DNA of 64,000 nucleotides, taken from NCBI RefSeq assembly GCF_000739715.2, contig NZ_BBJC02000005.1:156480-220479 (forward strand), written 5' to 3'. Shown here one piece after another: positions 25,281 through 33,846 of this stretch. Below the pieces are notes generated by a model. That model was not told the origin of the DNA, made no database searches, and saw nothing but the letters and a program-made list of their open reading frames with translations. Every line of letters starts with the position of its first letter. Position 1 is the stretch's first letter. Position numbers and translations under genes: made by a program. The DNA is from Falsirhodobacter sp. alg1 (GTDB lineage Bacteria > Pseudomonadota > Alphaproteobacteria > Rhodobacterales > Rhodobacteraceae).

Positions 25281-26903
25281 ATGGCCGTTCTGGAAATCCG
25301 TAATCTTACGGTTGCCATCGACGCACCGGACGGCGCCTCGGTCGTGCGCGATATTTCCATTACCATCGACGCCGGGGAAACGGTTTGTCTGGTGGGGGAA
25401 TCCGGATCGGGCAAATCCGTCAGCTCCCTGGCGACAATGGGCCTTCTGCCCAAAGGGTCACTGAAGGTGACCAGTGGTGAAATCCTGCTGGATGGTGAAA
25501 ACCTTTTGTCGCTGACGCCGACGGAATTACGTGACCGGCGCGCGACACGCATGTCGATGGTATTTCAGGAACCGATGACCGCGCTCAACCCGGTCATGAA
25601 GGTCGGGGAGCAGATCGAGGAGGTCCTGTCGGCGCATACCAAGCTTTCGAACGCCGCAAGCCATGCGAAGGTGATGGGTATCCTGGAACAGGTCGGCCTG
25701 CCGAATATCGAACGGATTGCCCGCAGCTATCCGCACCAGTTGTCAGGCGGACAGCGGCAGCGGATCATGATCGCGATGGCACTGATCCTTGAACCACGAT
25801 TGCTGATCGCGGATGAACCCACGACTGCGCTGGATGTAACCACGCAACAGCAGATTTTGCGCTTGATCAAAGAATTGCAGACGCGGCACGGGACGGCAGT
25901 CCTGTTCATCACCCATGATATGGGCGTAGTGGCCGAGATTGCCGACCGTGTCTATGTAATGAACAAGGGCGATATGGTCGAGAGCGGGCCGGTGATGGAT
26001 ATCCTGTCAAAACCGGCCATGGAATATACCAAAAAACTGCTTCGGTCTGTTCCGCCCTTGGTTCCACGGCCCGCACGTCCGGAAACCAGCCGCACGATCG
26101 CCCTGCAACTGACGGGTCTCAACAAGATCTATGGCGGCGGCAAGTTTCTATCCAAAGCTGTGGGCACACATGCCGCCAAGGACGTGACGCTTGACTTGAA
26201 GGTGGGCCGTACTCTCGGGATCGTCGGAGAGAGCGGTTCGGGGAAGTCAACGGTTGCGCGCTGCGTCATGCGGCTGATCGATCCAAGCTCGGGTGGCATT
26301 CGTGTGGGGGGGCAGCAGATTGCGGATCTTACGCCGAGCGGCCTGCATCCGTTCCGCAAAAAGCTCCAGATGGTCTTTCAGGACCCATACCGTTCATTGA
26401 ACCCGCGGCTGTCCATCGAGGAGAGCATTATCGAGGGGCCAATGAACTACGGCGTTTCCCGCGCTGATGCCAAGGCCAAGGCGGCCGAACTGCTGGATCT
26501 GGTGGGAATGCCGCCCGAGGCAGCCAAGCGATATCCCCATATGTTTTCTGGCGGGCAACGCCAACGTATTGCCATCGCCCGCGCCTTGGCGATGGAGCCG
26601 GAGCTATTGGTCGCGGATGAGGCCGTCTCTGCCCTGGATGTCTCGGTCCAGGCGCAGGTACTGGACCTGCTGACCGAGATTCAGGAGCGGACGCGGATCG
26701 CGATCCTGTTCATCACCCATGACCTGCGCGTTGCGGCGCAGATCTGTGACGAGGTGGCTGTCATGCGGCGTGGCGAGGTTGTCGAATATGGCGATACTGC
26801 CCGTGTTCTGGGCAATCCCCAGCACGAATATACCCGAACGCTGCTGACCGCCGCCCCAGGTCGGGATTGGGATTTCCCGAACTTTCGTGCCGTTGTTGCC
26901 TGA
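25281..26903 (+). CDS. Fused DppD-DppF type ABC transporter ATPase
   Basis: A 540-residue protein with two complete ATPase domains in one chain, replacing separate DppD and DppF. The N-terminal half has [11 protein letters not shown] (Walker A), [15 protein letters not shown] (signature) and [12 protein letters not shown] (Walker B). The C-terminal half has [26 protein letters not shown] and LLVADEAVSALD. Oligopeptide-type C-terminal extensions follow each half. Powers the importer formed by the two permeases just upstream. Confidence 0.95.
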   Translation: MAVLEIRNLTVAIDAPDGASVVRDISITIDAGETVCLVGESGSGKSVSSLATMGLLPKGSLKVTSGEILLDGENLLSLTPTELRDRRATRMSMVFQEPMTALNPVMKVGEQIEEVLSAHTKLSNAASHAKVMGILEQVGLPNIERIARSYPHQLSGGQRQRIMIAMALILEPRLLIADEPTTALDVTTQQQILRLIKELQTRHGTAVLFITHDMGVVAEIADRVYVMNKGDMVESGPVMDILSKPAMEYTKKLLRSVPPLVPRPARPETSRTIALQLTGLNKIYGGGKFLSKAVGTHAAKDVTLDLKVGRTLGIVGESGSGKSTVARCVMRLIDPSSGGIRVGGQQIADLTPSGLHPFRKKLQMVFQDPYRSLNPRLSIEESIIEGPMNYGVSRADAKAKAAELLDLVGMPPEAAKRYPHMFSGGQRQRIAIARALAMEPELLVADEAVSALDVSVQAQVLDLLTEIQERTRIAILFITHDLRVAAQICDEVAVMRRGEVVEYGDTARVLGNPQHEYTRTLLTAAPGRDWDFPNFRAVVA

Positions 26904-26921
26904 TTATCAAGGAGAGCATCT

Positions 26922-28415
26922 GTGCCCCGTATCGCCATTGGCGGTTTTCTACATGAAACCAATACTTTTGCGCCAACCAAAGCCACGTATGAAGATTTTG
27001 TCAGTGGTGGCGGATCTGGGAGGATGTTGTCTGGCACGGAGATCATTTCGGAACTTGGCCATGTGAACGGGGCCATCTCCGGCTGTATCCGGTATGGCCA
27101 GCAGCAGGATTGGTCCTTGGTGCCGACGCTGTTTGCGGCAACCTCACCCTCAGCGCATGTGACCGAGGATGCATTCGAGCGTATTGCGGGCGACATCATT
27201 GACCGGATTGCTTCGGCAATGCCGCTGGATGGAGTGTTTCTGGATCTGCACGGCGCGATGGTGACAGAACACCTGGATGATGGTGAAGGTGAGTTGCTGA
27301 AACGCCTTCGCCAGAAAATCGGGCCGGATGTACCGATCGTTGTCTGCCTGGATCTGCATGCCAATGTGACGGATCTGATGTTCAGGATGGCAGACGTGCT
27401 GGAAAGCTATCGAACCTATCCGCATGTCGATATGGCTGAAACGGGGTTGCGCGGTGCCCGGGCTTTGTCGCGAATGCTGGGGGGGGATCGACCTGCAAAG
27501 GCGATGCGTATCGCGCCTTACCTCTCTGCGATTGCATGGCAATGCACGACAGCCGAACCTGCAAGGGAATTATATGCCAAACTGGCCAAACTGGCAGACG
27601 ATAGCCATGATGTAAGCTTCAATATGGGGTTCCCCGCTGCTGATTTTGCAGAATGCCAGATGACCGTTCTGGCCTATGGCCCGAAAGCAGATGGCGTGGC
27701 AGACGAGATGCTGGCTGCCGTGATTGCCGCCGAGCCTCAATTCTGCGGCAAGGTATGGGCCCCTGAAGAGGGTGTGGCAGAGGCCATTCGCCTGTCGGGT
27801 TCTGCCAAAGGGCCAATTGTCATTGCAGATACGCAGGACAATCCCGGCGCCGGTGCAGACAGCGATACGACCGGAATGATCAGGGCAATGGTGGCGGCGG
27901 ATGCAGCGGGTGCCATAGGAAACCTTTATGATCCGGAAGCGGCCTTGGCGTCGCATCGTGTGGGTGAAAGAGGGGCCTTAACCATTGCACTGGGCGGTCA
28001 ATCTGGCGTTCCCGGCGACGCCCCCTTTATCGCGACCTTTGCGGTGGAAGCTCTTTCTGACGGAAATTTCATTGCTGCCGGCCCCTATTATCGCGGCAAG
28101 AAAATGAGCATGGGGCCATCGGCGTGTTTGAGGGTAGGGCGGCTGCGTATCGTGGTCGTTTCGGCCAAGGCGCAGATGGCGGATCGCGACATGTTCCGGC
28201 AGGTCCGCATCGAGCCCGAGAATGAACCGATCCTTATTGTCAAAAGCTCGGTCCATTTCCGGGCGGATTTTGAGCCGATTGCGGCGCATCTGCTGACCTG
28301 CGCCGCCCCCGGACCGATGGCGGTCGATCCCAAAGATCTGCCCTGGCGGCATCTTCGGCCCGGTATCCGTCTTGGCGCGATGGGCCCCGCGTTTAAAACT
28401 GAAGATATTATATGA
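26922..28415 (+). CDS. M81-family (MlrC-like) metallopeptidase
   Basis: A 497-residue protein starting at GTG with a GGAGAG ribosome-binding site. IAIGGFLHETNTFAPTKATYEDF at the N-terminus, VVCLDLHANVTDLM and ESYRTYPHVDMAETGLRGA are hallmarks of MlrC/DUF1485 proteins, with the metal-binding Asp and His residues in place, and the C-terminal half matches the MlrC C-domain. MlrC cleaves linear tetrapeptide products of microcystin; most homologues have other, unknown substrates. Eighteen bases after the ATPase gene, so the importer and this hydrolase are cotranscribed; it likely acts on the imported compound in the cytoplasm. Confidence 0.88.
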   Translation: MPRIAIGGFLHETNTFAPTKATYEDFVSGGGSGRMLSGTEIISELGHVNGAISGCIRYGQQQDWSLVPTLFAATSPSAHVTEDAFERIAGDIIDRIASAMPLDGVFLDLHGAMVTEHLDDGEGELLKRLRQKIGPDVPIVVCLDLHANVTDLMFRMADVLESYRTYPHVDMAETGLRGARALSRMLGGDRPAKAMRIAPYLSAIAWQCTTAEPARELYAKLAKLADDSHDVSFNMGFPAADFAECQMTVLAYGPKADGVADEMLAAVIAAEPQFCGKVWAPEEGVAEAIRLSGSAKGPIVIADTQDNPGAGADSDTTGMIRAMVAADAAGAIGNLYDPEAALASHRVGERGALTIALGGQSGVPGDAPFIATFAVEALSDGNFIAAGPYYRGKKMSMGPSACLRVGRLRIVVVSAKAQMADRDMFRQVRIEPENEPILIVKSSVHFRADFEPIAAHLLTCAAPGPMAVDPKDLPWRHLRPGIRLGAMGPAFKTEDII

Positions 28416-28427
28416 AGGAGGCCGCAG

Positions 28428-29588
28428 ATGCCTGTCATTGAGGATATTGCCGCATTCGCTGACGATTTGACCGCCATTCGGCGTGATATCCACGAACATC
28501 CCGAACTCGGTTTTCAGGAGGTGCGGACTTCGGCCATCGTTGCGGCAAAGCTTGAAAGCTGGGGGATCGAGGTTACGACCGGGATCGGGAAAACCGGCGT
28601 GGTAGGTGTGTTGAAGGGCAGTAAACCTGGCAAGACAATCGGACTGCGGGCCGATATGGACGCGCTGCCAATCCATGAAGAAACAAATCTGCCATGGTCA
28701 TCCAAAACGCCGGGCCTAATGCATGCCTGCGGACACGACGGCCACACGACAATGCTGCTAGGGGCTGCACGGTATCTGGCCGCCAATCGGGATTTTGCAG
28801 GAACAGCTGTATTCATATTCCAGCCCGCCGAAGAGGGTTTGGGTGGCGCGCGTGCCATGATAGCCGAGGGTCTGTTCGACCGCTTTCCCTGCGATGAAAT
28901 CTACGGAATGCACAATGCCCCGCATCATGCGCCGAATTTGGTGCAGGTGAAACAGGGCGCGGCGATGGCGGGTTCGGACTTTTTCGATATTACGATTGTC
29001 GGGAGGGGCAGCCATGGCGCACGGCCAGAGGATTCAAAAGATCCCGTCATCATTGCCTCGGCATTGGTGCAGCAGATCCAGTCGATCGTGTCGCGAAACA
29101 TTTCCCCGACCACACCAGCCGTCCTGTCGATCACCAAAATTCATTCGGGCGATGCGTATAACGTTGTGCCGAATACGGCAAAGCTTGGTGGGACAATCCG
29201 GTTCTTCGACCCGGGCGTAGGTAAACTGATATCCGAGCGGTTGCGTGCCATTTGCGCGGGAGCCGCCGTTGCCTATGACTGCGAGATTGATGTGGATATC
29301 AGGAACGTCTTTGACGTTCTGGTAAATGACGATGCACTATCTGCGGCTGTTCTGGCGGCCTCTGCCGGCGTAGTCGGTAACGACATGGCCGATTTCAGCC
29401 ATGAGTTGGTCATGGGCTCCGAGGATTTTGCCGATATGCTGCGGGTGGTGCCCGGTGCCTATTGTACTGTGGGCCACGCGGGAAATGTTCCTGTCCATAA
29501 CCCCGGTTTCACGCTGGATGATGCGATCCTGCCTGTGGGCGCCTCCATCTATGCCAATCTGGTAACGCAGCGAGGTGCAGCAGCATGA
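28428..29588 (+). CDS. M20D-family amidohydrolase
   Basis: A 386-residue hydrolase of the hippurate hydrolase/IAA-amino-acid hydrolase group. Metal ligands appear in HACGHDGHTTMLLGAA, QPAEEGLGGARAMI and MHNAPHH, and the early part carries IRRDIHEHPELGFQE and GLRADMDALPI. It hydrolyses N-acyl amino acids or related amides in the cytoplasm. There is a GGAGG ribosome-binding site before the ATG. It lies between the MlrC-like peptidase and a second M20 enzyme (four-base overlap), making a three-enzyme degradative set after the transporter. Confidence 0.92.
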   Translation: MPVIEDIAAFADDLTAIRRDIHEHPELGFQEVRTSAIVAAKLESWGIEVTTGIGKTGVVGVLKGSKPGKTIGLRADMDALPIHEETNLPWSSKTPGLMHACGHDGHTTMLLGAARYLAANRDFAGTAVFIFQPAEEGLGGARAMIAEGLFDRFPCDEIYGMHNAPHHAPNLVQVKQGAAMAGSDFFDITIVGRGSHGARPEDSKDPVIIASALVQQIQSIVSRNISPTTPAVLSITKIHSGDAYNVVPNTAKLGGTIRFFDPGVGKLISERLRAICAGAAVAYDCEIDVDIRNVFDVLVNDDALSAAVLAASAGVVGNDMADFSHELVMGSEDFADMLRVVPGAYCTVGHAGNVPVHNPGFTLDDAILPVGASIYANLVTQRGAAA

Positions 29589-30721
29589 CCGACTGGAAGA
29601 ACCTGTCCTTTGACGCTGACGAAATCATAGCTGGCCTGAAACCATGGATCGAATGCGAAAGTCCGACATGGGACGCCGCTGCCGTCGACAGAATGATGGA
29701 TCTGGTGATGATGGAATGCGCCGCATTAGGCGCGACCGTGGAACGTATCCCGGGTATCATGGGCCTTGGCTGTTCCGTGCGCGCCCGCTTTCCCCACCCC
29801 CGGATGGGAGAGCCGGGCATCATGATAACCGGCCATTTCGATACGGTACATCCTGTTGGTACATTGGCAAAAAACCCCTTTCGCCGCGAAGGAGGCAAGG
29901 TCTACGGTCCCGGCATTCAGGATATGAAGGGTGGCAACTATATCACGCTGGAAGCGATCCGGAAAATCATCGCCGCAGGTATCGAGACCCCATTGCCGAT
30001 CGTGGCGCTGTTCACCCCGGATGAGGAAATCGGAACCCCGGCCACTCGGACATTGATCGAAACGGAGGCGAAGCGCGCCAGATACGTCCTGTGCCCCGAA
30101 CCCGCACATGGGGATAACGGCGTATGCACAGGCCGCTATGCCATTGCCAGATTCAATCTGAAAGCAGAGGGAAAACCGTCGCACGCGGGGGCCGACATCA
30201 AGGGGGGGACATCCGCAGTGCGCGAGCTTGCCCGGCGGATCATTGAGATAGAGGAAATGACAAGCGAGAGCTGCACCTTCTCTTGCAACAACATCACATC
30301 CGGCCAATGGGTGAATTGCGTGCCATCCTTCGCATCGGCCGAATGCCTGTCCATGGCAAAGGAACAGGCAGATCTGGATGCCGGAGTTGAGCGAATGCTG
30401 TCGATGTCAGGGGATCGGAACGGCGTACAATTTACGGTTGAACGCGGGGTAACGCGTCCGGTCTGGGAAGCTGAAATGTCCGGAACGATGGAGCTGTATC
30501 ATCACGCCCGGGCACTGTCCGCAGAGCTTGGTCTGGATATGCCGCATTGCAGTGCGGGTGGCGGGTCCGACGCAAACTTCACGGGTGCGCTTGGCATTCC
30601 CTCACTATGCTCGCTTGGGGTGAAGGGTGCTGGCCTGCATTCACTGGACGAGCATATCGACGAGGACTTCATTGTTCCCAGAACACGGATCATGGCGGGG
30701 CTTCTGGCAACCCTGCGGTAG
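29585..30721 (+). CDS. M20-family metallopeptidase, carboxypeptidase G2/DapE-like
   Basis: A 378-residue enzyme whose ATG overlaps the previous stop as ATGA. Zinc-binding segments are TGHFDTVHPVGT, GPGIQDMKGGNYI and FTPDEEIGTPATR, followed by CPEPAHG, and GGGSDANFTG near the C-terminus, in the layout of glutamate carboxypeptidase. The family removes C-terminal glutamate or cleaves N-acyl amino acids. It differs clearly from the neighbouring M20D enzyme, so the two probably act in sequence on different bonds. Last gene of the operon. Confidence 0.9.
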   Translation: MTDWKNLSFDADEIIAGLKPWIECESPTWDAAAVDRMMDLVMMECAALGATVERIPGIMGLGCSVRARFPHPRMGEPGIMITGHFDTVHPVGTLAKNPFRREGGKVYGPGIQDMKGGNYITLEAIRKIIAAGIETPLPIVALFTPDEEIGTPATRTLIETEAKRARYVLCPEPAHGDNGVCTGRYAIARFNLKAEGKPSHAGADIKGGTSAVRELARRIIEIEEMTSESCTFSCNNITSGQWVNCVPSFASAECLSMAKEQADLDAGVERMLSMSGDRNGVQFTVERGVTRPVWEAEMSGTMELYHHARALSAELGLDMPHCSAGGGSDANFTGALGIPSLCSLGVKGAGLHSLDEHIDEDFIVPRTRIMAGLLATLR

Positions 30722-30879
30722 AATGCGAGATGCTATTGGATGTTTATGGATATGAGTGTCGCATTCATGGTCAATTACCTCGTGTAATCACATAATCCAT
30801 ATTACTGGTATATGAAAAGGTTGTTCCGGAGCACTCCCTCCCGAAGTACGCTCGAACAACCGGCCCCGCCAAAATGCAA

Positions 30880-30904
30880 AAGGCCGCCCGAAATGGGCGG
30901 CCTT
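30880..30904. terminator. Bidirectional terminator
   Basis: A perfect 10-base stem AAGGCCGCCC / GGGCGGCCTT with a 5-base loop sits between convergent genes. The rightward strand continues CTATTTT and the leftward strand continues TTGCATTTT, so it can end both the M20 operon and the RTX gene. Confidence 0.88.
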
Positions 30905-30924
30905 CTATTTTAGCGATCTTCCGA

Positions 30925-32781
30925 TTACGCTTCGAACAGCGCCTTACGGTTGTCATGGTGACGTTGGGCCAGCTTTTTCATGAACTTGCCTTTTTCAGGA
31001 ATAAAACGCGCGGGCTCGCTCGTGAATTCCGGCTCCATGATTTCCGGGAACAGCGTAAGGATTTCCTGACGTGCCTCGGGGCTTACCGCTTTCATCGCCT
31101 CAGGGCCCGTAAACAGGCTTTCGGATGCTGCGCCGTTGGAGAATACGATTTCATGCTGATCGAACAGCATGTGGAAGTATTCGACCTCAGTGGCATCTTC
31201 AACGATATCGATACCATCGACAGTCAGCAGCTTGTTGGCGGCAACCAGCACTTCACGTTCACCGAACATCCGCTCTGCAATCGCCGAACGAACCAGAATG
31301 CGGTGCTGCGGTGAAACGACCAGATCGGCTTTCGGCAACCCTGCACCCAAGGCACCTGCGACGATACGGATCGGCAACAGCCGTGGATGCTGCAACAGAT
31401 CGATGCTGTCCATCTTGCGCCCACCGATCCACGAGATCGGACGAAAACCGCGGTCCATCGTGCGGACCAGATCCCCGGCTTCAAGGTCCTCGATCGCGAC
31501 CTGACCCGAAATCGTTTCGATCATGGTCCCGCGGGCAAAACAGACAACGCCTGTACTGTCCTGGGTGAAGATATCACGGGTACCCGAGGTAAAGGCGATA
31601 CCGTCACCCGAACCGAACGTTTCGTTGTTGGAATAATCAACCGTACCACCGGCATTGATACCGTTGGATTGGTTCAGAATACCGTCGTCGTCAAAATCGG
31701 CACGCAGCTCCGAAAGTTTGTCGTAATATTTCGACAGGTCGATGAAATCGTTGTTGCTCGAGTCACCGTCGTTCAGCTTGTCGGCCGTATCACCTGTGTT
31801 GAAGTCGGTGATTTTGTCGAATCCATCGCCGTGCGCGTAGATGAAGGTATCGCTCCCCTTCCCGCCCGTCAGGACATCGTTGCCCTTGCCGCCAATGATG
31901 GTGTCGTTACCCGAACCACCGTCGATTGTGTCGTTACCACCGCGGCCGTTCAGGCTGTCGTTGCCGCTCATCCCCCAGATCTTGTTGTCGGCAGAGTTGC
32001 CCGTGATCTGGTTGTTGCCCGAGTTACCAACAACGTTTTCGAAGTTATTGACGATAGAGTTGAAGTTGATGGTTTTGCTGGTGCCATCGTCATTCAGCGT
32101 GATGCCAAGATCGAAGCAGTCCACGCTGTCGGAATTGAACGCGACCGTGTCATTTCCTGCGCCGCCGTCCAGCGTGTCGGGATTGGGCGAGGTAAAATAG
32201 CCAACCTGCGCATAGTCATCGCCGTCTTCCAGATAGACTGCATCGCTACCGCTTGTAGTCAGGCCGTTGTCCAGCCAGACATCATTGCCCTCACCACCGT
32301 AAACGGTGTCGTTGCCGGTGCCTCCTTCGATGGTGTCATTCCCTTTGCCACCATAGATAAGGTCATTCCCCGAACCGCCGGAGATGTAATCGTTGCCGTC
32401 GTTGCCGTAGAGCTTATCGGCATCGTCGCCGCCATAGATCTTGTCGTCGCCGTCACCACCGACGATCAGGTCGCAGCCGTCACCACCAATGAGAACATCG
32501 TTGCCGGCATCGCCGCTGAGGGTGTCGTTGCCGGTACCCCCCAGGATCGTGTCATTGCCGCTGCCACCGTAAACCAGGTCATTACCGCCGCCTGCGTCGA
32601 TATAATCGTTGCCGCCGTTCGCTACGATCTTGTCAGCGCCATTGGTGATGCGGTCGCCCTGCGCATCGGTATAGCCGACACCCATGTACTCGCCGGTTTC
32701 CTTGCCATCGACGATACCATTGCTGTGGTTCTTGTCGTCGTCGCGGCAGTCGTTTGAATTGTTGTATTTCGAAGAAGTCAT
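30925..32781 (-). CDS. RTX calcium-binding repeat protein with C-terminal Hint domain
   Basis: A 618-residue acidic protein. Residues about 55-170 and 255-315 are GGxGxD-type nonapeptide repeats (for example GGSGNDTILGGTGND), which fold into a calcium-bound beta-roll. Residues about 414-560 form a Hint-type domain starting at Cys414 (VVCFARGTMIETISG), with EDLEAGDLVRT, SPQHRILV and YFHMLFDQHEIVFSNGA. This RTX-plus-Hint layout is common in Rhodobacterales. There is no signal peptide, so type I secretion is expected, but no type I genes lie here. The start is ATG 32781 with AGGTG seven bases upstream; a GTG three codons earlier is less likely. A 1-kb leader with CtrA-like sites precedes it. Confidence 0.9.
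   Translation of the reverse strand: MTSSKYNNSNDCRDDDKNHSNGIVDGKETGEYMGVGYTDAQGDRITNGADKIVANGGNDYIDAGGGNDLVYGGSGNDTILGGTGNDTLSGDAGNDVLIGGDGCDLIVGGDGDDKIYGGDDADKLYGNDGNDYISGGSGNDLIYGGKGNDTIEGGTGNDTVYGGEGNDVWLDNGLTTSGSDAVYLEDGDDYAQVGYFTSPNPDTLDGGAGNDTVAFNSDSVDCFDLGITLNDDGTSKTINFNSIVNNFENVVGNSGNNQITGNSADNKIWGMSGNDSLNGRGGNDTIDGGSGNDTIIGGKGNDVLTGGKGSDTFIYAHGDGFDKITDFNTGDTADKLNDGDSSNNDFIDLSKYYDKLSELRADFDDDGILNQSNGINAGGTVDYSNNETFGSGDGIAFTSGTRDIFTQDSTGVVCFARGTMIETISGQVAIEDLEAGDLVRTMDRGFRPISWIGGRKMDSIDLLQHPRLLPIRIVAGALGAGLPKADLVVSPQHRILVRSAIAERMFGEREVLVAANKLLTVDGIDIVEDATEVEYFHMLFDQHEIVFSNGAASESLFTGPEAMKAVSPEARQEILTLFPEIMEPEFTSEPARFIPEKGKFMKKLAQRHHDNRKALFEA
31850..32620 (-). repeat. Tandem RTX nonapeptide-coding repeats, two blocks
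   Basis: Imperfect 27-base units coding for glycine- and aspartate-rich nonapeptides fill roughly 32270-32620 (about twelve units) and 31850-31960 (about five units), inside the RTX gene. The repeats also create long spurious open frames on the opposite strand. Repeat number may vary between strains. Confidence 0.8.
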
Positions 32782-32861
32782 GACAAACACCTAAATCGGG
32801 AAAATTGGCAAAAGGATATCGTCAGGCCGATGCGATAACGCCGGCCCGGATGTTCTCGCAA

Positions 32862-32876
32862 TTAATGTTTGGTTAA
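32862..32876. promoter_or_regulatory. CtrA-type binding site
   Basis: TTAA-TGTTTGG-TTAA is an exact match to the TTAA-N7-TTAA recognition pattern of the cell-cycle/motility regulator CtrA. It lies about 80 bases upstream of the RTX-Hint start, a position suited to direct promoter control. Confidence 0.6.
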
Positions 32877-33259
32877 GTCCGGTTAGACTGCTTCCAGCCG
32901 CGCCCCGAACGTTCCGCCCGCAAGGGGCTCAGACTTATGTGTGCTCAAGCAAAGGCATTAACCCCTCTTCTGGCTCAAATGTCGTTTCCGATATTAAGAC
33001 TCAATAGGTATATGCCTTTGAAATTGTCAACGATACATTTTCTCGCTGCAATTTTTAGGTAAATTCATTTACAATTTTAATATAACATACTGTAAATATT
33101 GCACATTATAAGCTTCATCTCTGATGCACATGAAAAGTTACTTAATGGTTAATTGGTAAATATGCGCTGTTTCAGGCTCAGCCAAAGCACCGACAGGCGT
33201 GTCGTCTGCAAGAAGGGCAGAGACGATGTTCCGTACAAATTCCCAATAAAAATTGGCAA

Positions 33260-33274
33260 TTAGTGTTTGGTTAA
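33260..33274. promoter_or_regulatory. CtrA-like site, one mismatch
   Basis: TTAG-TGTTTGG-TTAA repeats the site at 32862 with a single change, including the same seven-base spacer, so it is a near duplicate about 400 bases farther upstream. Confidence 0.45.
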
Positions 33275-33846
33275 TGATTCGGTTTACTCGGAATCTTGCC
33301 TACTCGAGGCATGCCGCGCCTCGCGGAAAAATTTTGGCGTCCCGGTAGCGGAATATTGCGCATCAGTGCAAAAACACATCAAAAGATTTATATGTTTACA
33401 CATAATACCCTCATTAATGTGGGCGTCAGGAAGCTGAAGTATATGCACCATGCACTGAGGCACTTTACCGGCCTCGTATTACGCCCGGCTTAACGCGACG
33501 ATTCTAAGCAAGCGGTAGCAAGAAATGATCGGTGCATTCCGGCAAACGGCATTTTGCAGCCGAACCCCTATCGTTGCCATGCCGAGGGGTACGGCGTTCT
33601 GCATCATGAACACCGCCGCATCTTGGGCGTGCACCTTGGAATGGGATTATGGGGCGTAGCAAAGGACCGCTTCGCAAAGGACGCTCTCATGACCCCGCGC
33701 AACAGGTCGGGGCGCGTAGTCGGAAACCCTACCTAAACAGCCGACACAACATCTTGGCTCAGATGACAGATCATGACCGGTCCTACTGCTGCGTATATTC
33801 TGGCGTATGCCAGTCTTGGCACGGGGCTTCATCCTCGCCGGGTATT

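Larger units (their letters stand above)
32782..33846. promoter_or_regulatory. Long AT-rich gene-free region upstream of the RTX-Hint gene
   Basis: About 1.06 kb without a convincing gene; short frames such as 33296-33493 and 33649-33867 lack ribosome-binding sites and recognisable products. The first 500 bases are strongly AT-rich compared with the rest of the window. It holds two CtrA-like sites (described separately) inside a repeated context TTGGTTAA, and further TTAA pairs near 33142. The part beyond 33540 is GC-richer and may be remnant sequence. Confidence 0.5.

Noticed and set aside
31387-32757. A 456-codon open frame on the plus strand opposite the RTX gene
   Set aside because: Its valine- and alanine-rich repeats are the complement of the RTX nonapeptide repeats; no ribosome-binding site or domain.
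33296-33493. Small gene of 65 codons upstream of the RTX gene
   Set aside because: No ribosome-binding site, no recognisable product, and it lies in AT-rich regulatory sequence.
33540-33846. Structured RNA gene in the GC-richer end of the region before the LysR gene
   Set aside because: Short complementary stretches are present, but no tmRNA, SRP RNA, RNase P or tRNA hallmark could be identified.
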